Source: Fulvia fulva
Lineage: Eukaryota > Ascomycota > Dothideomycetes > Mycosphaerellales > Mycosphaerellaceae
Length of the DNA: 64,000 nucleotides
Direction of reading: 5' to 3'
NCBI RefSeq assembly: GCF_020509005.1
Contig: NC_063013.1
Location: 3,844,001 to 3,908,000 of the forward strand
In this document: piece by piece, positions 1-9,020 of the stretch
Layout: the number at the start of each line of letters is the position of its first letter
Position numbering within the stretch: the first letter of the stretch is position 1
Program-made: the position numbers and the translations under genes
Notes under the pieces: generated by a model
The model's database searches: none
Told to the model about the DNA's origin: nothing
Seen by the model: only the letters and a program-made list of their open reading frames with translations

Positions 1-2418
1 AAGTCGTGACTGCCGGAAGTCCGCCCCCCATGTGGACGCAGTGAGCCTCTGGCATGATGCCATATTCTGTTCAGCTTTCCGTAATATTGCCTGTACGTGC
101 TTCCTCCACCGTAGCGCCGGGTCCACCCATAGTCCGAGGATCCTGAGCTGATTTGCCGGGTTAGTCGTGTGCCCCTGTATCTGGATAGAAGCTTGCATAT
201 TGTGGAACCGTGGCCGGCGCGTAAAGTGTATCAGATTGTACTTTTCTGGGGCAAACCGAGCCCCGTGCCTCCTAGCCCAGTCCTCGCAGATCTTGTGCTT
301 CTCTTCTAGTAGCCTACAGTTCTCCTCAGTCGAGGAAGACCACGCTAGGATGTTTGTGTCGTCTACGAAGCCGCTCGCAGCGGTGTTCTGGGATTCTAGG
401 GCTGGGAGCAGCGTCGCCATAAAGAAGAGGAACAGAATAGGTGCTAGCGTTGAGCCTTGCGGGATTCCAGTGTGGACTGCTTGAAATGGGCTTCTGTACT
501 GGCCGACCAGGATCGACGTACTGCGGTTTTGGAGGTAGGACCGTACGAAGTTGACAAGCCACTCAGGGAGTCCTTTCGACCTTAGGATGTAGAGAAGCCG
601 CGGGTGTGACACGTAGTCGAAGGCTCCCGATATGTCTAGGCTAAGTAAGGAAGCCACCTTGTCCCTATTCTTATACCAGATGGCCTTTACCTGAGAGGTG
701 ATAAGTTCCATCGCGGATAGCGTCGATCGCTGTGGGCGCGCACCCATCTGGGTGTCCGGGAGTAGGGAGTGTTCCTCTGCCGCCTCGGAGAGTCTCGTTG
801 CAACCAGCTTCTCAAGCGCCTTCCCAAGAGTGTTAAGGAGCGCAATTGGGCGGTACGACTTCACCTGCGTATAGTCTTCCTTCTGCGGCTTGCGTAGGAC
901 CACTGTCGTCGATTGTTTAAAAGCTATCGGGTGGTATCCGGTCTGTAGGCAGGCGTTGAAGATCGCTGCAACTGCTGGGGCTAGTTGATCTCTACACTTC
1001 TTTAGTAGCTCGTTTGGGATCCCATCCGGCCCCGGGGCTTTCTTCGCCGGCAACTTCCTCAGCACAGCGGTAACTTCTCCCTCGGACACCTCCTGTTGGA
1101 CCGCGATGCTAGGGGCTAGGGGAGTAGAGCTGTTTATGTCGCTTAGATCAGCCTCGACTGGGGGTGGGAAGAACTTGCTAGCCAGTAGACGCGCCTTGGC
1201 CTCGGGGTCGCTAACCGGGCCACTAGGCGATTGTAGCGCTGGGATAGAGAAGGAGGGGCCCTGTGTAGGGTCCTGTCGGGCCCATTTCGCTAGCTTCCAC
1301 ATCCTCTCTGGCTTGCCGGCGATTTCTTCCACTGTGGCCCTCCAGCCGACTGCTTTCTCCCTCCGTATTATGGCTTTCTTCTGTTGGCATGCCTCCCTGT
1401 ATACGTTCCAGGCCTCCTCGCTATGGCTGCTCGTCCACACCCGGCGGGCTCTCCTTGCTTCTCTTACTACCGCAGTGCACTCCGGCGTCCAGTATGGTTT
1501 GGACCATGTCGTTGGTTGGGCAAGCGGAACGTGAAGTGAGGTCGCTTTTCTTATTTCGTCTGTCAACCCCTGGACTGCTTCGTCTATCTCGTCTTTACTG
1601 TTGTATTGCTGCTGCGCGATCTGGACTAGCCTCTTGGAGTCATCGAGGTACGCCTGGATGTTGGCCCAGTGGGCCTTTCCCCAGTTTGGCTTAGGGGTTC
1701 TCGCTGGTGTGCGTTGTATCTGTGTCGCAATAGAGGTCCTGACTGGCATGTGGTCTGACGACGCCTCGAGTTCATGTTCGATCCCACAGTAGGTTACCGT
1801 GTGGTAGTGGCTATCTGAGATCCAGGAGAGGTCGATCGTGCCTTGGAGTCCCCCTCTCTTCCAGGTGCCCAGGTCCTTCGGGGTATTGAGGGCAATTGCG
1901 TTGCTCGCCATCAAGTCGAGTACTTCGTCGGCTATAGGGTGCGGCTGCATAAGGCTTTCCCAGGAAGGGTGGTGTATGTTGAAGTCTCCTACTACGATGT
2001 GGCACCCTTGTCTCTTGAGCGCACTGTCTAGGTGTCTGCAGACCCCTAGGTCGCGGCTAGACCTCGAGGCTGGCGGTTGCATGTATAGGTTGTGTATCCA
2101 GGTGCTACCCACGTGGAGGGAGGTAATATCGCCCCCGCCTTCTTCGTCTGCGTAGTACACTACCTCCCAGTCGGATTCTAGTATGTCCTTGCTGACATAG
2201 AAGCACGTGCGGGGTCTGCCGTCGCCTCGTAGGCATGTCGTGTAGCCTGGTGACTTGCAGGTCGTTGGTCTCTTATAGTGCGGGTTAATCCATGGCTCCT
2301 GGATTGCAAGGACGTGGTGGACGCGCGGGTCCGCCTCGTGTAGGAAATGGTTCTGGACTATATCCTTGCTATGGTTGACGTTATACTGGATGATGCTAAG
2401 CGTGTCGAGGCTAGTCAT
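1..2418 (-). CDS. LINE ORF2, APE endonuclease / reverse transcriptase (partial, at least 806 codons)
   Basis: The polyprotein nicks target DNA and reverse-transcribes the element RNA. It starts with ATG at 2418 and all 806 codons to base 1 are free of stops. An APE-type endonuclease occupies about residues 1-230, with VVGDFNIHHPSW near 145 and SSDHMPV near 220. Reverse transcriptase follows: the APGPDGIPNELLK entry motif, SYRPIALLNTLGK, LDISGAFD (motif A), GIPQGSTLAPILF (motif B), and FVDD with the catalytic Asp pair at about 686-687 (bases 358-363). Any RNase H domain or C-terminal zinc knuckle would be left of the window. Integrity of both catalytic domains suggests a recent, possibly competent copy. 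Confidence 0.93.
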   Translation of the reverse strand, partial: MTSLDTLSIIQYNVNHSKDIVQNHFLHEADPRVHHVLAIQEPWINPHYKRPTTCKSPGYTTCLRGDGRPRTCFYVSKDILESDWEVVYYADEEGGGDITSLHVGSTWIHNLYMQPPASRSSRDLGVCRHLDSALKRQGCHIVVGDFNIHHPSWESLMQPHPIADEVLDLMASNAIALNTPKDLGTWKRGGLQGTIDLSWISDSHYHTVTYCGIEHELEASSDHMPVRTSIATQIQRTPARTPKPNWGKAHWANIQAYLDDSKRLVQIAQQQYNSKDEIDEAVQGLTDEIRKATSLHVPLAQPTTWSKPYWTPECTAVVREARRARRVWTSSHSEEAWNVYREACQQKKAIIRREKAVGWRATVEEIAGKPERMWKLAKWARQDPTQGPSFSIPALQSPSGPVSDPEAKARLLASKFFPPPVEADLSDINSSTPLAPSIAVQQEVSEGEVTAVLRKLPAKKAPGPDGIPNELLKKCRDQLAPAVAAIFNACLQTGYHPIAFKQSTTVVLRKPQKEDYTQVKSYRPIALLNTLGKALEKLVATRLSEAAEEHSLLPDTQMGARPQRSTLSAMELITSQVKAIWYKNRDKVASLLSLDISGAFDYVSHPRLLYILRSKGLPEWLVNFVRSYLQNRSTSILVGQYRSPFQAVHTGIPQGSTLAPILFLFFMATLLPALESQNTAASGFVDDTNILAWSSSTEENCRLLEEKHKICEDWARRHGARFAPEKYNLIHFTRRPRFHNMQASIQIQGHTTNPANQLRILGLWVDPALRWRKHVQAILRKAEQNMASCQRLTASTWGADFRQSRL

Positions 2419-3688
2419 CGGCATCGACAATCATTTCCTCTGTATCGTCCTGTGTCCTACTGCCCTGTGCGTCCTGGTCTACGCCTATCGGCTGTGTACT
2501 AAAGGGGAGCCGGGCCTGGTTAGATTCCCTCGCCGCAGCTAGCAGAGCACGTGGCCTCCCGTACGCCCTAGGCTGCGCATCCTTTACATCGTTCTCGGCC
2601 CTAGGGCGCTTGTGCCCGACCGCCGCTAGTTGGTTCCGGTGTGGGCTAGCCTCACGGTCGCCGTAGAATCTTGGGGCGACGGTTCTGTTTGTGATTGCCT
2701 TGTTTTTCGCTAGTTTCCGCTGTGGGCATTCCGCACTATACGATGGGTGGTGCCCCGGACAGTTCGCGCACCGTCTCGTAGTCGATGTACAGTCCCTAGA
2801 CATATGGTCTCCTGCACAGTTCGAGCAGGCCTGCTTGTTTGTGCACGTGTAGGTTTGGTGTCCATACTGTTGGCATTTGAAGCATTGGAGGACACGAAAG
2901 GATGAGGAGTGCTTTTCTACTGTCTTGAGGCTGTATTGCCAGACCAGGCCTTGTTCTATCGCTAGATCCGCCGCTTTCGCGTCTTGTAGCCATACTATTA
3001 GCGCCGAGGCCTTCTTGCCTTCTGGCCATTTCCTATGGAGCCAAGTCGCCTTCTGGATTGGAGAGTTAAGAGTGACCGGGTTGTCCTCTTGGAGAGCGCG
3101 TAGGTGACCCTGGTTGGTTGGGTCAAACTCCTTAGGCATGTCGTGGACTAGGATCGTGAATTGTTTCGTTGAGACCTTCGCTGATGCCGCAACCTTAGAT
3201 GCCCACTGTGGCTGTGCCTCTAGGTGCCTCCTAGCAGTAGCAGAGCTAGTATAGATCTGTAGGGTGCCGTTAGACTGTTGGTTCACTGCGACCACCCCTG
3301 GTTGGTTAATTCGTTGGGCGAGCTCCTTGTTCGATAGCTTCGCAACTTCGGCCTGGTCTTCCTTTGCTGCAATGCGGATCGTAACTGCATCGTGCGTTGG
3401 GCGGGGGCCTGGTATCGATGCCGCGACCGATGCCCAGCTATGGGGGTGTTGATTCCGGGTGGCCTTGCTAATCGCCTGGGACGTCGTCCTCATTTCTTGT
3501 TGCCCTCGGTGATACGACAGTACAAGCGCCGTGCGTAGCTGAGTGATCATTACCTGTAGAGACCGGTAAGGGAGCTGATCGTTAGTTTCCATGCTTTTTG
3601 CGTCCTCTATAAGTTGCTGCCAGTTGTCTTGGGGGGGCTTCGCCTGTAGGGCCGTAGGCGCCGTTAGTACCGTAGCCTGGGCTGCCAT
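2411..3688 (-). CDS. LINE ORF1, gag-like nucleic-acid-binding protein (425 aa)
   Basis: This is the RNA-binding, particle-forming protein of the LINE, expected to coat its transcript. Three zinc knuckles sit at about residues 265-325. The first is a canonical CX2CX4HX4C (CFKCQQYGHQTYTC); the next two have a three-residue spacing before His (CSNCAGDH, CANCPGHH). The N-terminal half is Gln/Ala-rich and the C-terminal tail is charged and probably disordered. The start is the ATG at 3688. Its stop (2411-2413) lies inside the ORF2 start region, so ORF2 translation probably depends on termination-reinitiation. No stop or frameshift is seen, so the protein looks functional. Confidence 0.9.
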   Translation of the reverse strand: MAAQATVLTAPTALQAKPPQDNWQQLIEDAKSMETNDQLPYRSLQVMITQLRTALVLSYHRGQQEMRTTSQAISKATRNQHPHSWASVAASIPGPRPTHDAVTIRIAAKEDQAEVAKLSNKELAQRINQPGVVAVNQQSNGTLQIYTSSATARRHLEAQPQWASKVAASAKVSTKQFTILVHDMPKEFDPTNQGHLRALQEDNPVTLNSPIQKATWLHRKWPEGKKASALIVWLQDAKAADLAIEQGLVWQYSLKTVEKHSSSFRVLQCFKCQQYGHQTYTCTNKQACSNCAGDHMSRDCTSTTRRCANCPGHHPSYSAECPQRKLAKNKAITNRTVAPRFYGDREASPHRNQLAAVGHKRPRAENDVKDAQPRAYGRPRALLAAARESNQARLPFSTQPIGVDQDAQGSRTQDDTEEMIVDADD

Positions 3689-3989
3689 TGCCTAGGAGTT
3701 GCCTAATGTAGCTAGGCACCTCCGCGGCGTTTGGAGCTGAAGAAACAGGGTGAAGAGAGCTTCAAGCTGTCCAGATTGAATGGGGTAGAACTCCCTCAGT
3801 CCTAGGGGCAGTGGCCTGCTTTTTATATCGTTGGAATGGCCTTGATAAGAGCTTTCGAATGTGTCGTGTTTTGGCGCAGAGATCGATGATTCCGTCAATG
3901 ATCCGTCAGTAGTGTTACGCGACGTATATACTTTTACGTAAGTACGAACGGCCGACGCCGTAAACACTCGGCAAGCGCTAGCGCCTATC

Positions 3990-4308
3990 TACTAGCCTAA
4001 CGATATAGTTCTACTAGATACCTATAATATTAAGACTATGCGCCTAAGTAAGAAACTCGATTATAAGTTCCTTAGACCGTTTCGAGTCGTTAGGGCCGTA
4101 GGTAGACGCTCGTACGAACTCGAACTTAGCGATAGGATATAAATCTATAACGTATTCTATACGAGTAAGTTACGCCGCGTAGTAACCGAAGGGATACCTA
4201 GATAACGTAGACTACTACTAGCGCCCGTAATCGTTAAACGCGAAGGCTAGGTATTGGAGGAATACGAAGTAGAGGATCTAATAGATTCTAAGATTAGGTA
4301 TAACGATA
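3990..4308 (+). pseudogene. Decayed Ty3-type LTR retrotransposon, integrase C-terminus and chromodomain start
   Basis: Read on the plus strand from about 4026, the sequence gives a GPY/F-type integrase tail (FLRPFRVVRAVGRRSYELEL) followed by a recognisable linker (IYNVFYTSKLRRVV) and the start of a chromodomain region (EEYEVEDLIDSKI). There are in-frame stops at 4140, 4203 and 4248. Expected His or Gln codons are replaced by Tyr or stop, i.e. C-to-T changes, as RIP produces. The rest of the element is missing or unrecognisable. It is interrupted at 4309 by the Fot1-like element. Identification is by motif reading, not alignment. Confidence 0.75.
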
Positions 4309-4377
4309 ATGTACTTTACTACCGAGCGGGCTTTACTACCGAGCGGGCTACTTTTGCTAAGAACTATACTACTTCTA
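4309..4377 (+). repeat. Left terminal inverted repeat of the Fot1-like element
   Basis: About 69 bp, matching the reverse complement of 5373-5441. It starts ATGTACTTTAC, where the other end has ACGTACTTTAC, a C/T difference. It holds two direct copies of TACTACCGAGCGGGC, probably transposase binding sites. Confidence 0.85.
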
Positions 4378-5372
4378 CTTTAATTACGACGGTATCTTAA
4401 TACGACGACATCCTATAGAATCGTTACTAGGAGGACAATTCCTCTTTAGATTCTTCGCTATCTAGCGAGTCTACTTAATAGGTACGTACGTTATGCCCCG
4501 ACTCGCTATATCGCTTATAGCGTCGTAGCCTTAGTACTAGCCGAACACTATCTAGCGACTCTCTACTCACTTCCTACCTCCTAGTATCCTCTAGAGGTAT
4601 TAATTACGACACCTTATCGAAGGTTAGAGACCCTCTAGAGTAAATATACTTACGCTTTCGTGCTTTCCGCTATATAAGGGCCTTATTAGACTTACGTAGC
4701 TTACTAATCTCGCTTCGTATAAGAGCTATCTAATACGCTATCTCTCTACTCCCTCTCTATTACCCTATTAAACGACCTTCCTCTTTCTACTACGCCTTTC
4801 TAAACCCGTAACGACGCTCTAAGACGTAATGACACCTATTATGAACCCTATCTCGTCGAAGTTATAGGTGTCCTAGTTAAGGATGCTATACTTCTCCTTT
4901 ATATTACGTATAAGTAAGAACTACTTCTCGATAACGTCTAGATCTTCTATTAGGGCTCACTAACGATCGTATCTACGTGTTATACGAACCTTTAGCTCAC
5001 GATACCGCCTAATAAACCTGTCTATCTAATTAAGACTAGCGGGCTTAAGACCCTTCTCTTATAGTAATAAATCGGCTATTACTCGTATACTAGCCTTTAA
5101 TAGCGGGAAACCTCTAAGATCTAGCTCGAGTATATACTTAAGTATCACCCTCTCTTCTAGCTCTATAAGCTTCTTCGAATTGGGCTCGTAGTTACCCCGA
5201 GGAGGTTGTCTATTTAATCGATACCCTAGTATAGTTCGAGACGCGTCGTATACCTTTATAGTAAGTCGATTCGTAATTATCGCGTCGCGTTTCGTAGCCT
5301 AGATAGCTAAGGTCAGTTTAGCCTCGTTTGAAGATAATATACGCTGTAATGGTAGTTATATAGCTGTATCTA

Positions 5373-5441
5373 TAGAAGTGGTACAGTTCTTAGTAAAAGT
5401 GGCCCGCTCGGTAGTATAGCCCGCTCGGTAGTAAAGTACGT
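5373..5441 (-). repeat. Right terminal inverted repeat of the Fot1-like element
   Basis: Mirror copy of the left repeat. It also carries the doubled GCCCGCTCGGTAGTA motif (complement orientation) and ends at a TA dinucleotide matching the one at the left end. Confidence 0.85.
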
Positions 5442-5443
5442 TA

Positions 5444-7061
5444 CGTATTTCTAGAGTCTACTTAAATTTTAATAAGCTTATAAGTAATACTTAGTATTAA
5501 GTGAAAATAACATTGCTTAAGCGATAAATAATGATGTCACACTAAGCCTAATCGGGTTAGGCAAATGAGATGTCATTTTCCCTCTCGATGCCTAATGACA
5601 AGAGCTGAATAATTATCGTCATTCTTCGCGGGGAATTTCAAGGACCAAGGCGATCACATGTCTGAGGAGACGGAAACCCTTTCATCTACTACATATGCAC
5701 TGTATTTCAGGCTCAAGGCTTTCGTGATCGCCAATAGTGCCGGCCATCACCAGGACCAATACTGTCATTGTTGATGGGACAGTAGGTTCAAGTCGCAGCG
5801 ACCCACACGAATACAGCTTGTTTGCAAAGTCGGTCAGCGAACGATAGTGGATATATGGTCTGGTCGTCATGGACCGCCTCGATCATGCCCGTAACGAAAG
5901 GTCATTTTCGGTTCAGCTAATGATGCTGCAACAATAAGCTGACAACGTCCAACATCAACCTGGCCACAAGCTACGCACGCGGTCGACTCCACCGACAGAC
6001 CGGTACGCATCGATGCGTATACGTCGTCCAAGAGGCCTGTGGCAGACATGAGCTCGGGACCCAATGTTGCGAGGTCAAACAAGGATGGCCGCATTCGATA
6101 CAATGGGCGGGTGGAATCGTCCGAGGGGGCCGCATGCCATTCACACTTTCAACTTCTCTGCCAAAGGTGAAGTCCGTATGATCCCCTTGTCTTCGTTGTA
6201 AGACTGGAAATGGAGAGGACGAGCGTATGGCCACCGCTCCCTGGACGATGCATGCTCTAAGCAGCTTGGAACCATCCGGAGTCGGTTCGATGCCCACGAT
6301 GAGCATTATCAGCTCTAGCTTCGTGCAATGTTCTATGGAGCGCTTGACGAGATGGGTCAACCACTGGCCGAAGATGCTCTGAGACAGCGCTGTGCGCAAA
6401 TGGTAAGTGCCTCCGCGATTACAGCGAGGAAGCGAATGGTCGAAGTCTTGGTCGTGCCAGGAAGTGCAATGTTGCCGCTTCACATGCAGCAAACATCTTG
6501 ACACTCGACACAGTGAGTCAAGTTGCGTGAAGTGAAGCGATTTGCGCTAATACGCACAACGTTTCGTGAATTCCAGCCAGACAAATTCGATAGAGACGCT
6601 CAGCGCTTGCATATCTCGAGTCTGAAACCAGAGCCGGCCCCTGACGACATTGCCAGGCATCCTGGCCCTCGCGAAGCATCCCAGGCATCGTGTAGTTCTA
6701 CCGCATTCTGATTCGTCTGACGGCCGTCGCAGCAGTCAACGACCTTGTCTCAGGTCGCGTCTGCGGCAGACGTTTGTGCCGAATGCCAGCATCGTCAGCT
6801 ATTTCCCAGTACATGTACTATTCCAACCCTAATCCATAGATCTACTGCCATGTCTTCCGCCACGTGAGCACCAACGACGTTCTTTCTGCACGCAACCAAC
6901 AACATTAACATTACTGTACAGTGTACGATCGCTGCGAACAACCATTCGAACGCGAAGAGGAGGAGGAGGACATCATCTCGTTTGTCAGCAGAGCATTGAA
7001 AGCCGCTGCCACCACCGAAGCGAGCCAATTTCATCTGCCGCACGGCCTGCACCTCGTCCAT
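5444..7061. other. Transition from AT-rich repeat DNA to gene space, no gene recognised
   Basis: AT-rich, RIP-like sequence continues to about 5600 and then changes to ordinary composition. A minus-strand open frame at 5971-6504 (177 codons, first codon GTG) and a shorter one at 5867-6103 show no motif I recognise. They could be exons or a degraded gene, but nothing supports a function. No tRNA or conserved structure seen. Confidence 0.5.
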
Positions 7062-7117
7062 ACCACACACCACACACCACACACCACACACCACACACCA
7101 CACACCACACACCACAC
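7062..7117. repeat. Microsatellite (ACCACAC)8
   Basis: Eight perfect copies of a 7-bp unit, 56 bp in total. The tract keeps several frames open on both strands. This explains the overlapping Thr/His-Pro and Cys-Val-Val-Trp frames here, which are not genes. Confidence 0.95.
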
Positions 7118-7532
7118 GTTCCACCCATTTCGGCCCACTGCCTACCAAACAACATCCGGAAGCACTGGACCTGCCATCCAAGCCCGCGCTGGAGGCGGCC
7201 ACTCTTTTGTTCGACATTGGCCGCGAGGCAGGACTGCTTGCTGATGAATTGCGCCGGGAGCAGTGCGACTGCGTGAAACTGGCACGAGTGCGCGACTTGT
7301 TGCGAGGAAGGGACGATACACGCCTGTACGACAGCTGGACCCGATACAGACACGTTCCTTACGACACACTCTGCAGCAGCAATACACAACAATCCTCCTA
7401 ATCGATCCGATCACCGTTCAATAGCAGACAGCTTGAGCTGTGTTTACCCTAGCAACCGACCACAGGATCTGCCGATAGGCACTAATACGAACCACGAACC
7501 GACAACCACGAAGACGATAGTAACGAACCGCA
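7118..7532. other. Intergenic, upstream region of the secreted protein gene
   Basis: No gene seen. The last 150 bases are A/C-rich (for example around 7480-7530), as is usual just upstream of ascomycete start codons, and probably hold the promoter and 5' leader of the gene starting at 7533. Confidence 0.4.
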
Positions 7533-8234
7533 ATGCGATACCACACGTCCACTTTCGCGCTACTGGCGCTTCCAGCGACAGTCTTAGCAGTAAGCCTCGC
7601 CGACTTCAAGCCACGAGTATCCGACCTTCCTTCGAAATGCCAGACTGTGTACACCGAGACGATCGACGGCTGTTCACCCACCGACTTTACCGCATCGACA
7701 TGCAGCACAGGTTGTGTCAAGGCGCTTCAAGCGTTGGTAGCAGATGTGAAGAGTGCTTGTGGGAATGAGGACATCAGTGGAGAGAATGTAATCGCTGCTT
7801 TCCTCAACAACGCTGGACCACAAGGACTTTGCACCAATGCGAACGCAGTCTTGGGAAGTGGGAGCACAACAACGAGCCCAGCTTCATCGTCGAAGCCATC
7901 GCCATCTTCGAGCGCAACACCTACGTCTTCACGGCAAGCTTCAAGCACAAGCAGTGAGGTGACAACAAGTACGGCTGCCAGTAGCACCAAGACAGCCACA
8001 AGTCTGGAGAGTGCGACATCTACGCCATCGTCATCGATAGCAACCGATCCGTCGTCATCTCCCACTGCAACTCCAACACAGGCTGCCTCGCATTCGAGCT
8101 CGAATGGCAACAGCGGTGGCGGAAGCCCGTTCGATACCGAAGGCAACATGCATTCTGCGGCAACTGCCATCGAAAACACAGTGGCCATGATGCTGCTTGC
8201 GGTCCTCGTTGCTCTTGCCGGCGCGCTTCGATAG
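7533..8234 (+). CDS. Secreted Ser/Thr-rich, Cys-containing protein, probable GPI anchor (233 aa)
   Basis: A single-exon gene for a cell-surface protein. Residues 1-19 form a signal peptide (MRYHTSTFALLALPATVLA). A globular part of about 95 residues follows with six cysteines (KC, GC, TC, GC, AC and LC contexts), enough for three disulfides. Residues 110-190 are Ser/Thr/Pro-rich and presumably O-glycosylated. The C-terminus is hydrophobic (VAMMLLAVLVALAGAL) after a small-residue segment, the layout of a GPI-attachment signal. The start is the first ATG with a signal peptide. The six-Cys part superficially resembles small fungal surface or effector-like proteins, but I cannot name a family. A wall or membrane role is inference. 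Confidence 0.8.
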   Translation: MRYHTSTFALLALPATVLAVSLADFKPRVSDLPSKCQTVYTETIDGCSPTDFTASTCSTGCVKALQALVADVKSACGNEDISGENVIAAFLNNAGPQGLCTNANAVLGSGSTTTSPASSSKPSPSSSATPTSSRQASSTSSEVTTSTAASSTKTATSLESATSTPSSSIATDPSSSPTATPTQAASHSSSNGNSGGGSPFDTEGNMHSAATAIENTVAMMLLAVLVALAGALR

Positions 8235-9020
8235 CAAATGTAATGCTGCGAACGAAGCACAACACTGAGTAACGTTCGCCAACCGACTCACACTACCGCC
8301 ATTCGATGCGAACTTCCTTTAGCGACCATTGTTGCAGATACCCCTGTTTGATGCTGTTTGTGCATATTGCTGTGTTTTAGCGGGAGTTTGATCGGTCGGG
8401 AGCATCATTGCACGGGCGGCGCAACGGGAGGGCATGTTGGGTGGGATAGGTTTCATGCCATAGCATGGAGGGCCAGCGGGCGGCGGGAAGTTTCTGGTGA
8501 AGAGGTCAAGCCGGAACGGTACGCATGGATGGAGGAAGCAGAGCGGCTTCTCAGCCCGTCGATGCTGTAACAGTATGGCATGTGTAGCATAGAGAACAAG
8601 ATGACCTACGAAGGAATGACGGAATGTCTACGAATATGCCACTGCATTTTCTTTTAGTGCCACACGCGACAGACACGAGCTTGCAGGAGAACGGAGGTAA
8701 TTGAAGATGTCCAAGATGCTTGAGCTGTGACGTTGTTGGTGAAGCTTTCGCGATTGCTTACATGTATCTTTGCTGTGTCCGACAGGTTGAGACACGCACG
8801 ACATCTCTTCTGCTTTGTTTTGCCGCCGGAGAATGTCAGGTCGAGTTCTTGCGTAAAGCCGTTTTCCAAGAGACTGGCCTGGCGTCAGATTCGCGACTAG
8901 CGGCGATTGAGGCGATCCAAGCTCCTCATACTTTTTCGACGGGGGTCATCGGCTGCCTCATTACATGTACTCTTCGATTACGACTCTCGTGTCCATTGTC
9001 TCCCCCCTCACCACATCACA
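8235..9020. other. Intergenic between the secreted protein and NADH dehydrogenase genes
   Basis: No gene recognised. It holds the 3' region of the upstream gene and the promoter of the downstream one. The last 20 bases are pyrimidine-rich and lead into a good initiation context (CACAATGG). Confidence 0.4.

Larger units (their letters stand above)
1..3966 (-). mobile_element. Non-LTR retrotransposon (LINE, Tad1/I-like), 3' end outside window
   Basis: A minus-strand LINE with an approximately 280-bp leader (about 3689-3966), ORF1 (2411-3688) and ORF2 (2418 to beyond base 1). The two ORFs overlap by 8 bases. Both frames are fully open across more than 3.6 kb, and base composition is balanced, unlike the AT-rich decayed repeats immediately to the right. 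The 5' boundary is set near 3966, where the composition changes abruptly; it is approximate. The 3' end, poly(A) or other tail, and target duplication lie outside the window. Clade assignment rests on the ORF1 triple zinc knuckle and the APE-RT order and is inference. Confidence 0.9.
4309..5441 (-). mobile_element. Fot1/pogo DNA transposon, internally deleted and mutated (1133 bp)
   Basis: The two ends form terminal inverted repeats of about 69 bp with six mismatches, five of them transitions. Each end carries two copies of the subterminal motif TACTACCGAGCGGGC. The element is flanked by TA on both sides (4307-4308 and 5442-5443), the Tc1/mariner-superfamily target. The minus strand encodes a Fot1/pogo transposase remnant: an N-terminal DNA-binding region, then YNFDEIGF (first catalytic Asp, about 4844-4867). 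It then jumps to a C-terminal piece (IALIRSEISKLRKSNKAL), so the part with the second and third catalytic Asp is deleted. Many in-frame stops and very low CpA/TpG show RIP-like decay. Non-autonomous. Confidence 0.85.

Noticed and set aside
6795..7392. Overlapping minus-strand frames rich in Cys-Val-Val-Trp-Gly
   Set aside because: They exist because the 7-bp ACCACAC repeat keeps frames open; no domain or start context.
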